DNA from: Bdellovibrionales bacterium
Lineage (GTDB): Bacteria > Pseudomonadota > Alphaproteobacteria > UBA9219
Assembly: GCA_041662785.1 (NCBI GenBank)
Contig: JBAZRW010000005.1
Coordinates: forward strand, 42,377 to 106,376
Reading direction: 5' to 3'
DNA length: 64,000 nucleotides
In this document: positions 42,657-51,297 of the stretch, piece after piece
How positions within the stretch are numbered: position 1 is the first letter of the stretch
Layout: every line of letters starts with the position of its first letter
Notes under the pieces: generated by a model
What the model was told of the DNA's origin: nothing
The model's database searches: none
The model's input: only the letters and a program-made list of their open reading frames with translations
Position numbers and translations under genes: made by a program

Positions 42657-42772
42657 ATTAATCTCTCCCCGTTAATCATCGACATTGTTTATTATTATCA
42701 AAAAGCCTGTCAAAAACATAGCCCAAAACACCACGCCCTGCCGCTTGAAAACTAAGCCTTTTCAAGTTTAGG

Positions 42773-43669
42773 TTAACAAGCCACTCCGTTTTCTTTTTCT
42801 TGCTTGTTTTCCCTCTCCACCGATGGGAGAGGAAAAAGTCCCGAATCCTCAAACCGTCCAGTTACACATTGATCCACGCCTTTGGCAATAATGCGCTCGC
42901 AATACTCGGCAAGCAACTTGCGGTTACCAAAAGCCTGAACGGTTACTGCCGGATGAAAGATCACGTCCACCGTAAAATCACCAATCTTGAACACATCCCA
43001 AACATGCTTGACGAGAGTCATATCGCCAAACCACGCATAATAGGGCCGCCACGACCGCCCAATGGGGAAGCCGCCCATTTCCGTGCACAAAACGCTTACA
43101 GGCTGCACCGCGATAAACGTCCCATCCTGAAGCGGTTTTTCAACAATGCTGAGCAGACTGCTTTTAAAAGGTAGCGTGCGCATGCCGTCCGAGGACGTGC
43201 CTTCGGGAAACAGGATCAGGCTTTTACCGCTTTCCATTTCTTCGCGCAGGCCATCGCGCTGGCTAGCCGCTCTTATCGAACGGCGCTCAACAAACGCCGT
43301 TTTCTGGAGCCGCGCCATCATGCCAATAAACGGCCAGCCTGCCACTTCGGCTTTGGCCACAAAGCTGGCCGGAATAACCGACCCCAAGACAGGAATGTCC
43401 AAATAGGAGGAATGATTAGAAACGAACAAAATCGGCGCCTCGCCCTTCCGCCGCTCCATGTCGCCCCGCACGCGGACTTTAAAACCTAAAAGCCGAACGA
43501 GCAGACGGTGAAAGAGGATAGGTATCGCCTTTTCCTTGGGACTACGCGTGGCGCGCAAGACCAGAAGAAGGGGGATTGTCATAAAAACTAAAAGCCAAAA
43601 ACCAGCCACACGCAACCAAGCGACCGTAACAGCGCGTATTCCTGATGTCATTTCGGATTGAAGAGCCAT
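42773..43669 (-). CDS. 1-acylglycerol-3-phosphate / lyso-ornithine-lipid acyltransferase
   Basis: PlsC-type phospholipid acyltransferase at the inner membrane. A hydrophobic N-terminal segment (VAGFWLLVFMTIPLLLVL) precedes the HX4D motif SNHSSYLDIPVLG, then ERRSIRAASQRDG and FPEGTSSDGMRTLPFK. The 298-residue protein has an extended C-terminus. The length and motif spacing match lyso-ornithine lipid acyltransferases (OlsA) as well as PlsC. No olsB neighbour is seen to decide. Confidence 0.85.
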   Translation of the reverse strand: MALQSEMTSGIRAVTVAWLRVAGFWLLVFMTIPLLLVLRATRSPKEKAIPILFHRLLVRLLGFKVRVRGDMERRKGEAPILFVSNHSSYLDIPVLGSVIPASFVAKAEVAGWPFIGMMARLQKTAFVERRSIRAASQRDGLREEMESGKSLILFPEGTSSDGMRTLPFKSSLLSIVEKPLQDGTFIAVQPVSVLCTEMGGFPIGRSWRPYYAWFGDMTLVKHVWDVFKIGDFTVDVIFHPAVTVQAFGNRKLLAEYCERIIAKGVDQCVTGRFEDSGLFPLPSVERENKQEKENGVAC

Positions 43670-43691
43670 CTTTTACTTCCCAAGAATTTGC

Positions 43692-43857
43692 GCCATATAG
43701 CCTATCCAAAATAAAGTGATCATAAGAAAGAAAACAAATGGGATCCCCGCCTTCGCGGGGATGACGGTAGAGGGCTAAACCAAAACACAAACCCCGTCAT
43801 GCCAGCGCAGGCTAGCATCCCATTTTTTTGAATCACTTTATACTGGGTCGGCCATAT
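43692..43857. repeat. MITE-like element with AAAGTGAT terminal inverted repeats
   Basis: The left end ATATAGCCTATCCAAAATAA AGTGAT and the right end, read in reverse as ATATGGCCGACCCAGTATAA AGTGAT, are imperfect inverted repeats of about 27 bp. Inside are GGGATCCCCGCCTTCGCGGG then GATGACG, and the degenerate inverted unit CCGTCATGCCAGCGCAGGCT then AGCATCCC. It lies between the acyltransferase start and the DUF1036 gene end. No coding capacity. A related but distinct end type from the 51298 element. Confidence 0.75.
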
Positions 43858-43873
43858 CATAATAAACAGCGCC

Positions 43874-44347
43874 TTACTGACCATCCTCTCCCCGAAAGGT
43901 CAAGGTATAATCCTTTTGGCGAACCCCGACATCGACCTCTTGGAAGCCTTTTGTTTGATAGTGCTGGGCGGCGCAGTCGTCCCCTTCGGCTCGAAAGGCC
44001 TTGGTATCCGCGCAAAAGGAGTATTTCCCCGCCCAAACCATAGGCTCTTTCCCGTTTTTGGATGGCGCCGCCAAAGCATGCGCATAGTAAAAATAAAACC
44101 TTTGCGACAAAGGCTTATTATACACGCGTGAGCATTGTCCCGGTTGGATCTGCCACCAGCCTTCGGAAATCCAGATGTTTTCTTCCCGATGACCGAAAGC
44201 AGCCTCAATCGCAACGCCCGTCTGGTTGCAAAACAAAAAGGCAGCCTGCGCCGCAGAGGACAAGGCCACAGACAGCAACAAAACCGCTAAAAAAAGAACC
44301 GAACGAACAAAGGCCATGGAAAACAAATAAAACGGTTGGAGAATCAT
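43874..44347 (-). CDS. DUF1036-domain exported protein
   Basis: 157 residues with a signal peptide (FVRSVLFLAVLLLSVALSSA then AQA). The mature part has the DUF1036 pattern: FLFCNQTGVAIEAAFGHRE, GWWQIQPGQCSRVYNKPLSQ then RFYFYYAHAL, and CAAQHYQTKGFQEVDVGV. Cysteines in FCN, GQC, FCAD and DDC could form disulfides. ATG 44317 would start directly at the signal peptide. Neither start has a good ribosome site. The family is common in alphaproteobacteria and its role is unknown. Confidence 0.83.
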   Translation of the reverse strand: MILQPFYLFSMAFVRSVLFLAVLLLSVALSSAAQAAFLFCNQTGVAIEAAFGHREENIWISEGWWQIQPGQCSRVYNKPLSQRFYFYYAHALAAPSKNGKEPMVWAGKYSFCADTKAFRAEGDDCAAQHYQTKGFQEVDVGVRQKDYTLTFRGEDGQ

Positions 44348-44433
44348 CGTAAAAATAGTCTATCCTATCCGAAAGGGAAAGTCGGTTAATGAATCGACTC
44401 CTTTAAAAAATAGTCGCCCGCCTATCCCCAACC

Positions 44434-44450
44434 AAAGTCCTAAGGACTTT
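44434..44450. promoter_or_regulatory. Dyad AAAGTCC-TAA-GGACTTT before the aconitase-like gene
   Basis: Perfect 7-bp arms with a 3-nt centre, 20 bp upstream of the ATG at 44470. The position fits an operator or a 5'-UTR element. A weaker dyad AGTCGGTTAATGAATCGACT is 50 bp further upstream (about 44381-44400). No cognate regulator can be named. Confidence 0.4.
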
Positions 44451-44469
44451 TCTACAAGGCTTTCCCCCT

Positions 44470-47040
44470 ATGTCCTCAAGCCTAAATACGCTTCACAGCT
44501 ATGACACCTTGCGCGTCGGCGAGAAAACCTATGGCTATTATAATCTGAAAGCCGCTGAAAATACCCTTGGCAGTCTTTCCCATCTTCCCCGTTTCTTCCT
44601 TATCCTGCTTGAAAACCTTTTGCGCCATGAGGATACCCTTCATGTCACGATCGACGATATTCGTTCTTTGACCGCCTTGCATGCCTTGCAAAAAAGCCAA
44701 CCCAAGATTGTTTTTCACCCCTCCCGTCTTGCGATGGATGATGACGAAGGGGTTTCAGCGCTTGCCGATATAGCCAGCTTGGCGGGCACACTGGCCGCCA
44801 ACCAAAGTGAGACCACAACGCCTATTGCGTCCGCCTATCCTTTGGATATTGTCATCACGCAAGAGCCCGCCCTCATCGATCAAAATACCGAGCGCTACAA
44901 GCTGCTTAAATGGGCCGAGAAAAACCTAACCGCCATCCACCTGACCCCGCCGCAAGGCAACGAAGAAACCCAACGAACTTTATCCTCCCTGACCTCTACC
45001 ATTCGGATTATGGCTGGGGTCGCCATGGAAGAGGATCTTGTTTTTCCTGAAACAATCCTAGGAACACAACGTGACATTCCCGTCCTTGGCCACAAAGGCG
45101 TTTTAGGCTGGCCCACAGGTGTTCTGGAGATAGAAAGCCTTATGCTCGGCCAGCCCATGAAGCTGGTCGTCCCCCCCTTAATTGGCGTAAAAATAACGGG
45201 AAAACCGCATAAAGGTGTAGGCACAACGGACATAGCCCTTACCATCATGCTCCTTCTTCACCGAGGCGAAGCCGAAGGTAAGGTCATTGAATTCTTCGGC
45301 TCTGGCCTTGACTATTTAAGCCTCTCTGATCGCGCCACCATTGCGCTGATGGCCGAGCAGCAAGAAGGCGTTTTGACAACTCTTTTCCCAATCGATGCCG
45401 CCACTATCACGCATCGAAACCAGACAGGCCAAGATCCAGACCGTACCGCTTTGATCGAAGCCTATGCCCGCGCGCAAGGCTTGTGGCGTGAAGGCGGCGA
45501 TGATTCCGCCCAAGACCCCACGTTCAACACCTTTATCGAACTTGATCTGGATTCCATTCGCCCCGTTGTCCGGTTTTGCGATTCAGCAAGAACCGTTCTC
45601 CCCTTGAGCGAGGTCGCTCCCTTTTTTGACAAAACAGTTTCACCCCCAAGCGGTTCTTATGATCCTCTTGCGCCCATCAAACACGGGGACATTCTACTGG
45701 CGGCCCTAAGCAGCGTATCATCCCCCCCCCATCCGACCGAGATGGTGATCGCCGCCCTCCTTGCTCGTGAAGCCAAAGAAAAGGGGCTTGTTATCAAGCC
45801 ATGGGTTCGGCCTCTTATGGCTCCCCTTCCCCCGCGCCTAGCGTCTTTCCTAAGGGAAACGGGGCTTCAAGAGGCTCTGGACACTTTTGGCTTTCGCCAA
45901 AATGACGCGTATGCGCAAAGCCAGAGCCAAGCGCCACTTTCTCTTCCGATCCTTAGCGCGATCAAAGAAAAGAACCTGACCACCTGTACGGTTGGCACAG
46001 AGGCGTTACTTGCGAACGCCTCCCCTCTTCGTCAAGCCAGCGCTGTCAACCTTATCGCCTCGCCCGCTCTTGTCATCGCCTATGCCCTTGCTGGCAATCT
46101 AACAAGCGACCTTATCGCCAAACCCTTAGGAATGGGGACGGATGGCAAGCCCGTCACTCTTAAAGACATTTGGCCCAGCGCTGCAAAAATCAATGCCTAT
46201 TGTGAAACGATGCCACCCCATGCCTTGACAGAGCCGCCCCCCGCCTCTCCACCGCTTCCCTTGGCCGCATGGCAGGCCATCCAACCACCGGAAGGTAACA
46301 CTTTTCCTTGGCAAGACTTTTCCTCAACCCTGAAGGAGCCGCCAACGCTACAAGGCTTCACCAAAGAGCCGATAAAAAAAACAAACATTATCGATGCGCG
46401 AATTGTGGCTTTGTGGGGCGATGGCGTGCAGGCAAGCTGGATTGGCCCTGATCGCATGAATTCATCTACGATAGCCCCAACAGGCCATTTTGAAAAAATG
46501 CTCGTGGGAGCTTTTCAACATCCCTCGCTTAATAATAAAATGTTGCCAGACAACAGCCCCGTTGGCATGACCCTTCACGGCCCCACGGGTCTTACCATGA
46601 CCATAGGCGAGGCCGCCAAGCGCTATAGCCTTGATAAAACACCGATGGTGATTATTGCGGGCTCTGATTTCGGAAAAGGCGCGGGCCAAGAATGGGCCGC
46701 CAAAGCCATCCGCTTTACCGGCGTCACGGTGGTCATCGCCCAAAGTTACAACCCCGCCTTTTGCCACAATCTCATTCGCATGGGGATCTTGCCCCTTCAG
46801 CTTAAAACCAACATGGCTCTGGCGGACATCAACCTCACCGGCAAAGAAACCATTAGTTTAGTCGGCATCCCCGAACTGACCACGCCGCGCAGCGAGGTCA
46901 TGATGACGGTTGATCGGGGAAGTGATATCGACCGCTATATGCTCAATTCCCGCCTTAATGAACCAGAGGATCGCGCCTTGTACGAGCAAGGTTCTCTTTT
47001 GGCGCTGGCGGCCAGAACCTTGATTCCTGTGGCTGTTTAA
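44470..47040 (+). CDS. Aconitase-family homologue lacking catalytic and Fe-S motifs
   Basis: 856 residues aligning end to end with AcnA/IRP1-type aconitases: LPRFFLILLENLLRHEDT, FHPSRLAMDDDEGVSALADI, GVLGWPTGVLEIESLMLGQP, FFGSGLDYLSLSDRATIALM, FPIDAATIT, YALAGNLTSDLIAKPLGMG then TDGKPVTLKDIWPS, and IRMGILPLQL. Yet each functional motif is changed: VIDHS reads VITQE; GTDSHT reads GTQRDI (near 198); SCTNTSNP reads SSVSSPPHP (near 415), losing the first cluster Cys; YGCTTCIGNSG reads NDAYAQSQSQA (near 478), losing the other two; and GTGSSRDWAAK reads FGKGAGQEWAAK (near 734). The frame is intact, so this is probably a maintained pseudoenzyme. It leads a plus-strand run with an AAA+ ATPase. Confidence 0.85.
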   Translation: MSSSLNTLHSYDTLRVGEKTYGYYNLKAAENTLGSLSHLPRFFLILLENLLRHEDTLHVTIDDIRSLTALHALQKSQPKIVFHPSRLAMDDDEGVSALADIASLAGTLAANQSETTTPIASAYPLDIVITQEPALIDQNTERYKLLKWAEKNLTAIHLTPPQGNEETQRTLSSLTSTIRIMAGVAMEEDLVFPETILGTQRDIPVLGHKGVLGWPTGVLEIESLMLGQPMKLVVPPLIGVKITGKPHKGVGTTDIALTIMLLLHRGEAEGKVIEFFGSGLDYLSLSDRATIALMAEQQEGVLTTLFPIDAATITHRNQTGQDPDRTALIEAYARAQGLWREGGDDSAQDPTFNTFIELDLDSIRPVVRFCDSARTVLPLSEVAPFFDKTVSPPSGSYDPLAPIKHGDILLAALSSVSSPPHPTEMVIAALLAREAKEKGLVIKPWVRPLMAPLPPRLASFLRETGLQEALDTFGFRQNDAYAQSQSQAPLSLPILSAIKEKNLTTCTVGTEALLANASPLRQASAVNLIASPALVIAYALAGNLTSDLIAKPLGMGTDGKPVTLKDIWPSAAKINAYCETMPPHALTEPPPASPPLPLAAWQAIQPPEGNTFPWQDFSSTLKEPPTLQGFTKEPIKKTNIIDARIVALWGDGVQASWIGPDRMNSSTIAPTGHFEKMLVGAFQHPSLNNKMLPDNSPVGMTLHGPTGLTMTIGEAAKRYSLDKTPMVIIAGSDFGKGAGQEWAAKAIRFTGVTVVIAQSYNPAFCHNLIRMGILPLQLKTNMALADINLTGKETISLVGIPELTTPRSEVMMTVDRGSDIDRYMLNSRLNEPEDRALYEQGSLLALAARTLIPVAV

Positions 47041-47113
47041 TGGTTTTTATGACAGAATCGCCAAGCATCCCGATTCCCTTTTTGAACGCCGAGAAAAGAA
47101 AAGAGTCCTTGCC

Positions 47114-47992
47114 ATGACCACGCCCGCCTTTACCATTAGTGATGAGGAACTGAACGGCCTTATCGCCCGCTACACCCGCGATTTCACGGCGCAGGACAAG
47201 GCGGGACGCTTTGACCCCATCTCGGGTCGCGATCAAGAGCTTCAAAACGTCGTTCTGATCCTCCTTCAGCGCTTGCGCAAAAACGCGATGCTGATTGGCC
47301 CCGCTGGCGTCGGTAAAACAGCGTTGTTTGTTGGCCTTGCCCAGTTAATCAACGCAGGAAAAGTGCCCAAGCTTTTGCAAGGCTCACGCGTGATTGAGCT
47401 TGAAATGTCCATGATCGGCGCAGGTTCCTCTTCACGCGCTGAACTGGAAGGCCGCTTGATCCCCATTGTCAAAGGGGTCGCGGAACGCAATGCTACAAAA
47501 CAGTGCCCACCGATCATCTTCTGCATTGATGAGATTCATCAGCTGATGATTTCCTTTAAGGCCTCTAGCTTTAGCGGCATCGCCGATTTGCTGAAGCCCT
47601 ATTTGACCAACGGCGATCTTTTCGTCGTCGGCGCGACAACGGCCGAGGAATACGACGACTACGTCAAGCAAGAACCCGCCATCGACCGCCGCTTTCAAAA
47701 GGTCACGTTGGAGGTTCCCGACCTTGTCATGACCGCCAGCATCTTGCGCTATCTGCGCCCCAATTTTGAAACGCATTACCAATTCAAGATTTCGGATGCC
47801 ACCATCGACCGCATTGTGAAACTGACAGACCGCTATATTCGCAACCGCAATAACCCCGATAAATCGATTATCATGATGGATCAGGCCTGCGCCCACGCCA
47901 CCATGAAAGGCGTAACGGGCGAATTGGATAACGATTCCATTGCCGCCGCGCTTTCTTCTGAAACGGGGCTGAATAAGCTGGCCATCGGATGA
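47114..47992 (+). CDS. Stand-alone ClpA/ClpB-D1-type AAA+ ATPase
   Basis: 292 residues forming one AAA+ module related to the first ring of ClpA/ClpB. The approach GRFDPISGRDQELQNVVLIL precedes Walker A IGPAGVGKTALFVGLA, Walker B IIFCIDEIHQL, sensor-1 VVGATTAEEYDDYV, and arginine finger IDRRFQKVTLEVP. The C-terminal helical part contains TDRYIRNRNNPDKSIIMMDQ. The Clp N-domain, the M-domain, the D2 ring and ClpP loops are all absent. It lies 73 bp after the aconitase-like gene and overlaps the next gene by 4 nt. A substrate-remodelling role with a neighbour is inferred only. Confidence 0.85.
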   Translation: MTTPAFTISDEELNGLIARYTRDFTAQDKAGRFDPISGRDQELQNVVLILLQRLRKNAMLIGPAGVGKTALFVGLAQLINAGKVPKLLQGSRVIELEMSMIGAGSSSRAELEGRLIPIVKGVAERNATKQCPPIIFCIDEIHQLMISFKASSFSGIADLLKPYLTNGDLFVVGATTAEEYDDYVKQEPAIDRRFQKVTLEVPDLVMTASILRYLRPNFETHYQFKISDATIDRIVKLTDRYIRNRNNPDKSIIMMDQACAHATMKGVTGELDNDSIAAALSSETGLNKLAIG

Positions 47993-49044
47993 CCCCCCCC
48001 CTTCGCGTCGCCGCCATCGGCCTAGGGTGGGTGGCGCTTCACAGGCATTTGCCCGCGCTTAATCGCTCTTCCGCGTTTTCGCTGGTCGGCGTTGTTGATC
48101 ACCATGAAGGACTGGCCGCCGCCATTGCGAAAAAACACAACCTTCCTTTTTATGCACAAACGGATCGTTTGGACGCGGTAGAATGGCTGGATCACGTAGA
48201 CGCTGTGACCATTGCTGCACCACCTGCTGCCCATGCGCCCCTCGTTCTAACGGCCCTCGCCAAAGGCAAGCCTGTTCTAATCGAAAAACCCTTTGCGCTG
48301 ACTCTGGCCGAGGGCGAGGCCATGGCTACCGCCGCGAAACAAGCCGATAAGGCTCTTTGCATCGTGCATAATTTCCAGTTTGGCCGCGCCGCGCAAAAAC
48401 TACGCCGCGATCTGGCGGCTGGTCGCCTTGGCACACTCCGCCGCATCGCAGCCACGCAGCTGGGCAACCCCAAACGCCGCCTACCCGCATGGTATGAAAG
48501 CCTACCGCTAGGCCTTTTCTATGATGAAAGCCCGCACTTCTTTTACCTGCTGTCAGGGCTGGCGCAAGGCCGCATGAGCCTTGTCCACGCACATGGCGTT
48601 AAGGGGCAAAAAGGCGAGAACACGCCTTCTTTAGTGAACCTCCTCTACCATGATGAAGGCGGTATCCCCATCACGATCGACTGCCAATTCGACAGCGCAC
48701 TCAGCGAATGGCACGTTATGGTGACAGGCGAAAAAGCCGTCGGCATTCTGGACATTTTCCGCGATATCTATATCCGCCTCCCCAATGACGGCGAGCATAA
48801 TGCGCTGCAAATCCTGCGCACAAGCGCCTGCGCTTTTGGCCAACATTTTGGGCAACATCTACCCAATGGCCTTGCCCTTTTGCAAGGCCGCCTAGACTAT
48901 GGTAATGATGAGATTATACGCCATTTTGCGAACGCCATCCGCACGGGAACGCCCGATAACCTTATCGGGCCAGACTCGGCAATGGCTGTTTTGCGGCAGC
49001 AACAAGAAGCCGTACAGGCTCTTTCAGGAAACCTTTATCCATGA
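47989..49044 (+). CDS. Gfo/Idh/MocA-family oxidoreductase
   Basis: A 351-residue NAD(P)-dependent dehydrogenase. The Rossmann start RVAAIGLGWVALHRHLPAL is followed by VDAVTIAAPPAAHAPLVLTA and LIEKPFALTLAEGEAM with the catalytic EKP lysine. The C-terminal GFO domain follows (FYDESPHFFYLLSGL). Such enzymes often act on nucleotide sugars or inositol. Coupling to a glycosyltransferase by a 4-nt overlap suggests a surface-sugar pathway. The substrate is unknown. The 5' end overlaps the AAA+ gene (ATGA). Confidence 0.88.
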   Translation: MTPPLRVAAIGLGWVALHRHLPALNRSSAFSLVGVVDHHEGLAAAIAKKHNLPFYAQTDRLDAVEWLDHVDAVTIAAPPAAHAPLVLTALAKGKPVLIEKPFALTLAEGEAMATAAKQADKALCIVHNFQFGRAAQKLRRDLAAGRLGTLRRIAATQLGNPKRRLPAWYESLPLGLFYDESPHFFYLLSGLAQGRMSLVHAHGVKGQKGENTPSLVNLLYHDEGGIPITIDCQFDSALSEWHVMVTGEKAVGILDIFRDIYIRLPNDGEHNALQILRTSACAFGQHFGQHLPNGLALLQGRLDYGNDEIIRHFANAIRTGTPDNLIGPDSAMAVLRQQQEAVQALSGNLYP

Positions 49045-50246
49045 CCGCCGCTCTTTCGCGCCCCCCCAAAAAACAGACGGCCTCCAATCCGCCGGACAAC
49101 CCGATCGAGATTGTCGTTGTGACGCACTATTATAACGGCCATGGCGGTGGCATCGAACAAGTCGCACAAAAGCTGATCCATGAAGTCTCCGGCATGGGTG
49201 ATTTTCATTTTATCTGGATGGCCAGCGATTGCGATCCCGCGCCTCTTATCGAGGGACAGACGATGACCCCCATGAGATCGTGCAACGTGATCGAGCGGGC
49301 TCTTGGCCTGCCTATGCCCCTGTGGGGGTGGAGGAGCCTGCGTTCCCTGCGCCACACCGTCCAAAAAGCCGACATGCTTTGGCTGCACGATACGCTTTAC
49401 ATCGGCAACATCTTGGCCTTTCTTTTCGCCAAGCTGGCACACAAGCCCGTTGTGATTACGCAGCATATCGCGCCGATCCCCTATCGCAATCTGCTGCTGC
49501 GCGGCCTTATGCGCCTTGCGGATAAAGTCGTCACCGCGCCTCTTCTTAAAAACGCCGATGAGGTTATTTTTATCAGCGACCGCGTCGCCGACGATTACTA
49601 TCGCCGCGTCGCCTTCACGAAACCGATCAAGGTCATTCCGAATGGTGTCGATGTCCGCCTGTTTCACTCGCCTATTGCAGAAAACCGCCGTTTTTTGCGT
49701 CAGCAATTTGCCTTAAAAAATGATCAGCCGGTTTTGCTTTTTGTCGGGCGCTTTGTCGAAAAGAAAGGCCTAGACGTTATCCGTCGCCTTGCTCTTTCCT
49801 TTCCCGATTGGCGTTTCTGGCTGGCAGGCAACGGCAGTATCGACCCGACCGCATGGCTTCTGCCCAACGTCCATGTGTTTAAAGGTCGCAAGGGGCAGAA
49901 TCTAGCCGAGTTGTATCAAGCCGCCGATCTTTTGCTGATGCCCAGCTATGGCGAGGGCTTTCCTCTTGTCATTCAAGAAGCGATGGCTTGCGGCCTGCCT
50001 GTTTTATGCGCGCCGGAGACAGCGCAAGGCTGTGCCCCTGCCGCGCCGCACCTGAACCTTGCCGAGGTGTGGCCCGATAATCCCGAGCGAACCGCCGCCG
50101 TGTGGTATGAGAAACTGAAAGTCTTTCCCCACCCGCTGCCTTTGGCCAAGCCGGTTAAGTCCATTGCCGATTTTGCGCTGCTCTCATGGGATTGGCCGCC
50201 CATCGCAAGGGTCTATGCCGATATTTTCAAAAAAATGCGCCGGTAG
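49041..50246 (+). CDS. Glycosyltransferase family 4
   Basis: A 401-residue GT-B glycosyltransferase. The N-terminal domain starts after a polar leader (IEIVVVTHYYNGHGGGIEQV). The C-terminal domain has VIPNGVDVRLFHSP, LLFVGRFVEKKGLDVIRRLA and the nucleotide-sugar motif MPSYGEGFPLVIQEAMACGL (EX7E). Cytoplasmic side of the inner membrane. The ATG overlaps the oxidoreductase stop. The pair probably builds part of a surface glycan. Donor and acceptor cannot be told. Confidence 0.9.
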   Translation: MTAALSRPPKKQTASNPPDNPIEIVVVTHYYNGHGGGIEQVAQKLIHEVSGMGDFHFIWMASDCDPAPLIEGQTMTPMRSCNVIERALGLPMPLWGWRSLRSLRHTVQKADMLWLHDTLYIGNILAFLFAKLAHKPVVITQHIAPIPYRNLLLRGLMRLADKVVTAPLLKNADEVIFISDRVADDYYRRVAFTKPIKVIPNGVDVRLFHSPIAENRRFLRQQFALKNDQPVLLFVGRFVEKKGLDVIRRLALSFPDWRFWLAGNGSIDPTAWLLPNVHVFKGRKGQNLAELYQAADLLLMPSYGEGFPLVIQEAMACGLPVLCAPETAQGCAPAAPHLNLAEVWPDNPERTAAVWYEKLKVFPHPLPLAKPVKSIADFALLSWDWPPIARVYADIFKKMRR

Positions 50247-50318
50247 TCGCGCCCATCCACGCAACGTCACGGCTTACGCCTTCCACACGCTTTGGGATGG
50301 ACGGAGGTTTAAACCTTC

Positions 50319-50816
50319 CTATTGCACAGCCGAGAGCAAGACCACCGCATCCAAAATCTTTTTGGTGGCTTCGGATACAAGCAGAACATCACTGTCAACC
50401 ATCGCATAATAGGTTCCACGCGGCGGCGGGCCGATGACGTTTAGAAGATTATAGGGAACCTCATAATGCCGCGAAGGAATGTAGCCGCCAATAACATAGG
50501 TTTTTCTAGCCTGCCCCGGCGCTTGGCATCCATTATGCTTCTTGGCCAAGCCCGGCGGACAATGGTTGCGGTAATGCTCCCGCATATAGACGCGAATGTG
50601 CTCAGCCTTTTGATCTTCAAATCTCATGGCACGATCAGAAGGTCCGCCGCGCTCTTGCCGATTGTCTCCTCGGTCACCATTGTCGTCCCTGTCTCTTTGA
50701 GAAACGTTTTGCATGCGCGTCGGTTGGTAAGAACTCCTGTCATTTCTGGCAAACGCCGGAGAAACAAGGAGAGATGATAGAAGCATCATTCCCAAAACGA
50801 ATTTTAAGGGTTTCAT
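50319..50816 (-). CDS. RcnB-like periplasmic protein
   Basis: 165 residues with a signal peptide (VLGMMLLSSLLVSPAFA). A low-complexity Asp/Arg/Gly segment (SQRDRDDNGDRGDNRQERGG) follows. The C-terminal domain has YMREHYRNHCPPGLAKKHNG then CQAPGQARKTYVIGGYIP, a pattern known from RcnB/CigR-type exported proteins. The final hydrophobic strand (YYAMVDSDVLLVSEATKKIL) fits. RcnB affects metal homeostasis in E. coli. That role is not implied here by the neighbours. Confidence 0.7.
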   Translation of the reverse strand: MKPLKFVLGMMLLSSLLVSPAFARNDRSSYQPTRMQNVSQRDRDDNGDRGDNRQERGGPSDRAMRFEDQKAEHIRVYMREHYRNHCPPGLAKKHNGCQAPGQARKTYVIGGYIPSRHYEVPYNLLNVIGPPPRGTYYAMVDSDVLLVSEATKKILDAVVLLSAVQ

Positions 50817-51113
50817 CGTAAACCTCCTTCAAACGGGGAAAATCTTCGCACCCCAACCCATAAGCGTGAAATGTGTCAGAATTGCATCCCCCTACCCTAT
50901 CACCTGCCTAGCTTCTTAGCGCTGGACGGCAGAGAAACTTGGGTGGCATTCTCTCTCACGAGGCTGATTTTTTGTGTTTGGCGATCCAAAATCGGGCGAA
51001 GTTGTCAAAAGCGTTTGAAATCAATGGGTTAGGCAAGGGCAAAATTCGAGTCAGTTTCGTTATATATCAAAGACTTACGGCGTTAACTTTGTTCTGAAGG
51101 CGACTGAGAGGCA
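50817..51113. other. 297-bp spacer without a recognised gene
   Basis: Between the divergent ends of the RcnB-like start and the 44-residue frame. No open frame with a ribosome site was found. The segment GTTATATATCAAAGACTTAC then GGCGTTAAC (about 51058-51087) shares ACTTACGGCG and TTAAC with the spacer before the XRE gene at 37117-37135, which may be chance. Nothing else is seen. Confidence 0.5.
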
Positions 51114-51248
51114 CTATTCCACGCTCCGGACGACTGTGGTGATCGTTTTTTTGCTAACATGCTGATATATATGAAACTCGCCTTCCCGTTTTTGAGGGTC
51201 TAAAAATGCCCGTTTAGGCGTCCCCAAATAGGACGCCAAAGAACTCAT
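51114..51248 (-). CDS. Possible 44-residue small protein
   Basis: MSSLASYLGTPKRAFLDPQK then REGEFHIYQHVSKKTITTVV and RSVE. The ATG at 51248 has a good Shine-Dalgarno (GCGCAAGGAG, 7 nt spacing). The longer open frame upstream to 51404 is made of repeat DNA and is rejected. The product is basic and soluble, with no family. The MITE-like element lies 50 bp upstream of its start and may carry or have displaced its promoter. Confidence 0.4.
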   Translation of the reverse strand: MSSLASYLGTPKRAFLDPQKREGEFHIYQHVSKKTITTVVRSVE

Positions 51249-51297
51249 CCTCTTTCTCCTTGCGCTTGTTAAAGCCTTTAAAATAGGATGTGTCTTC

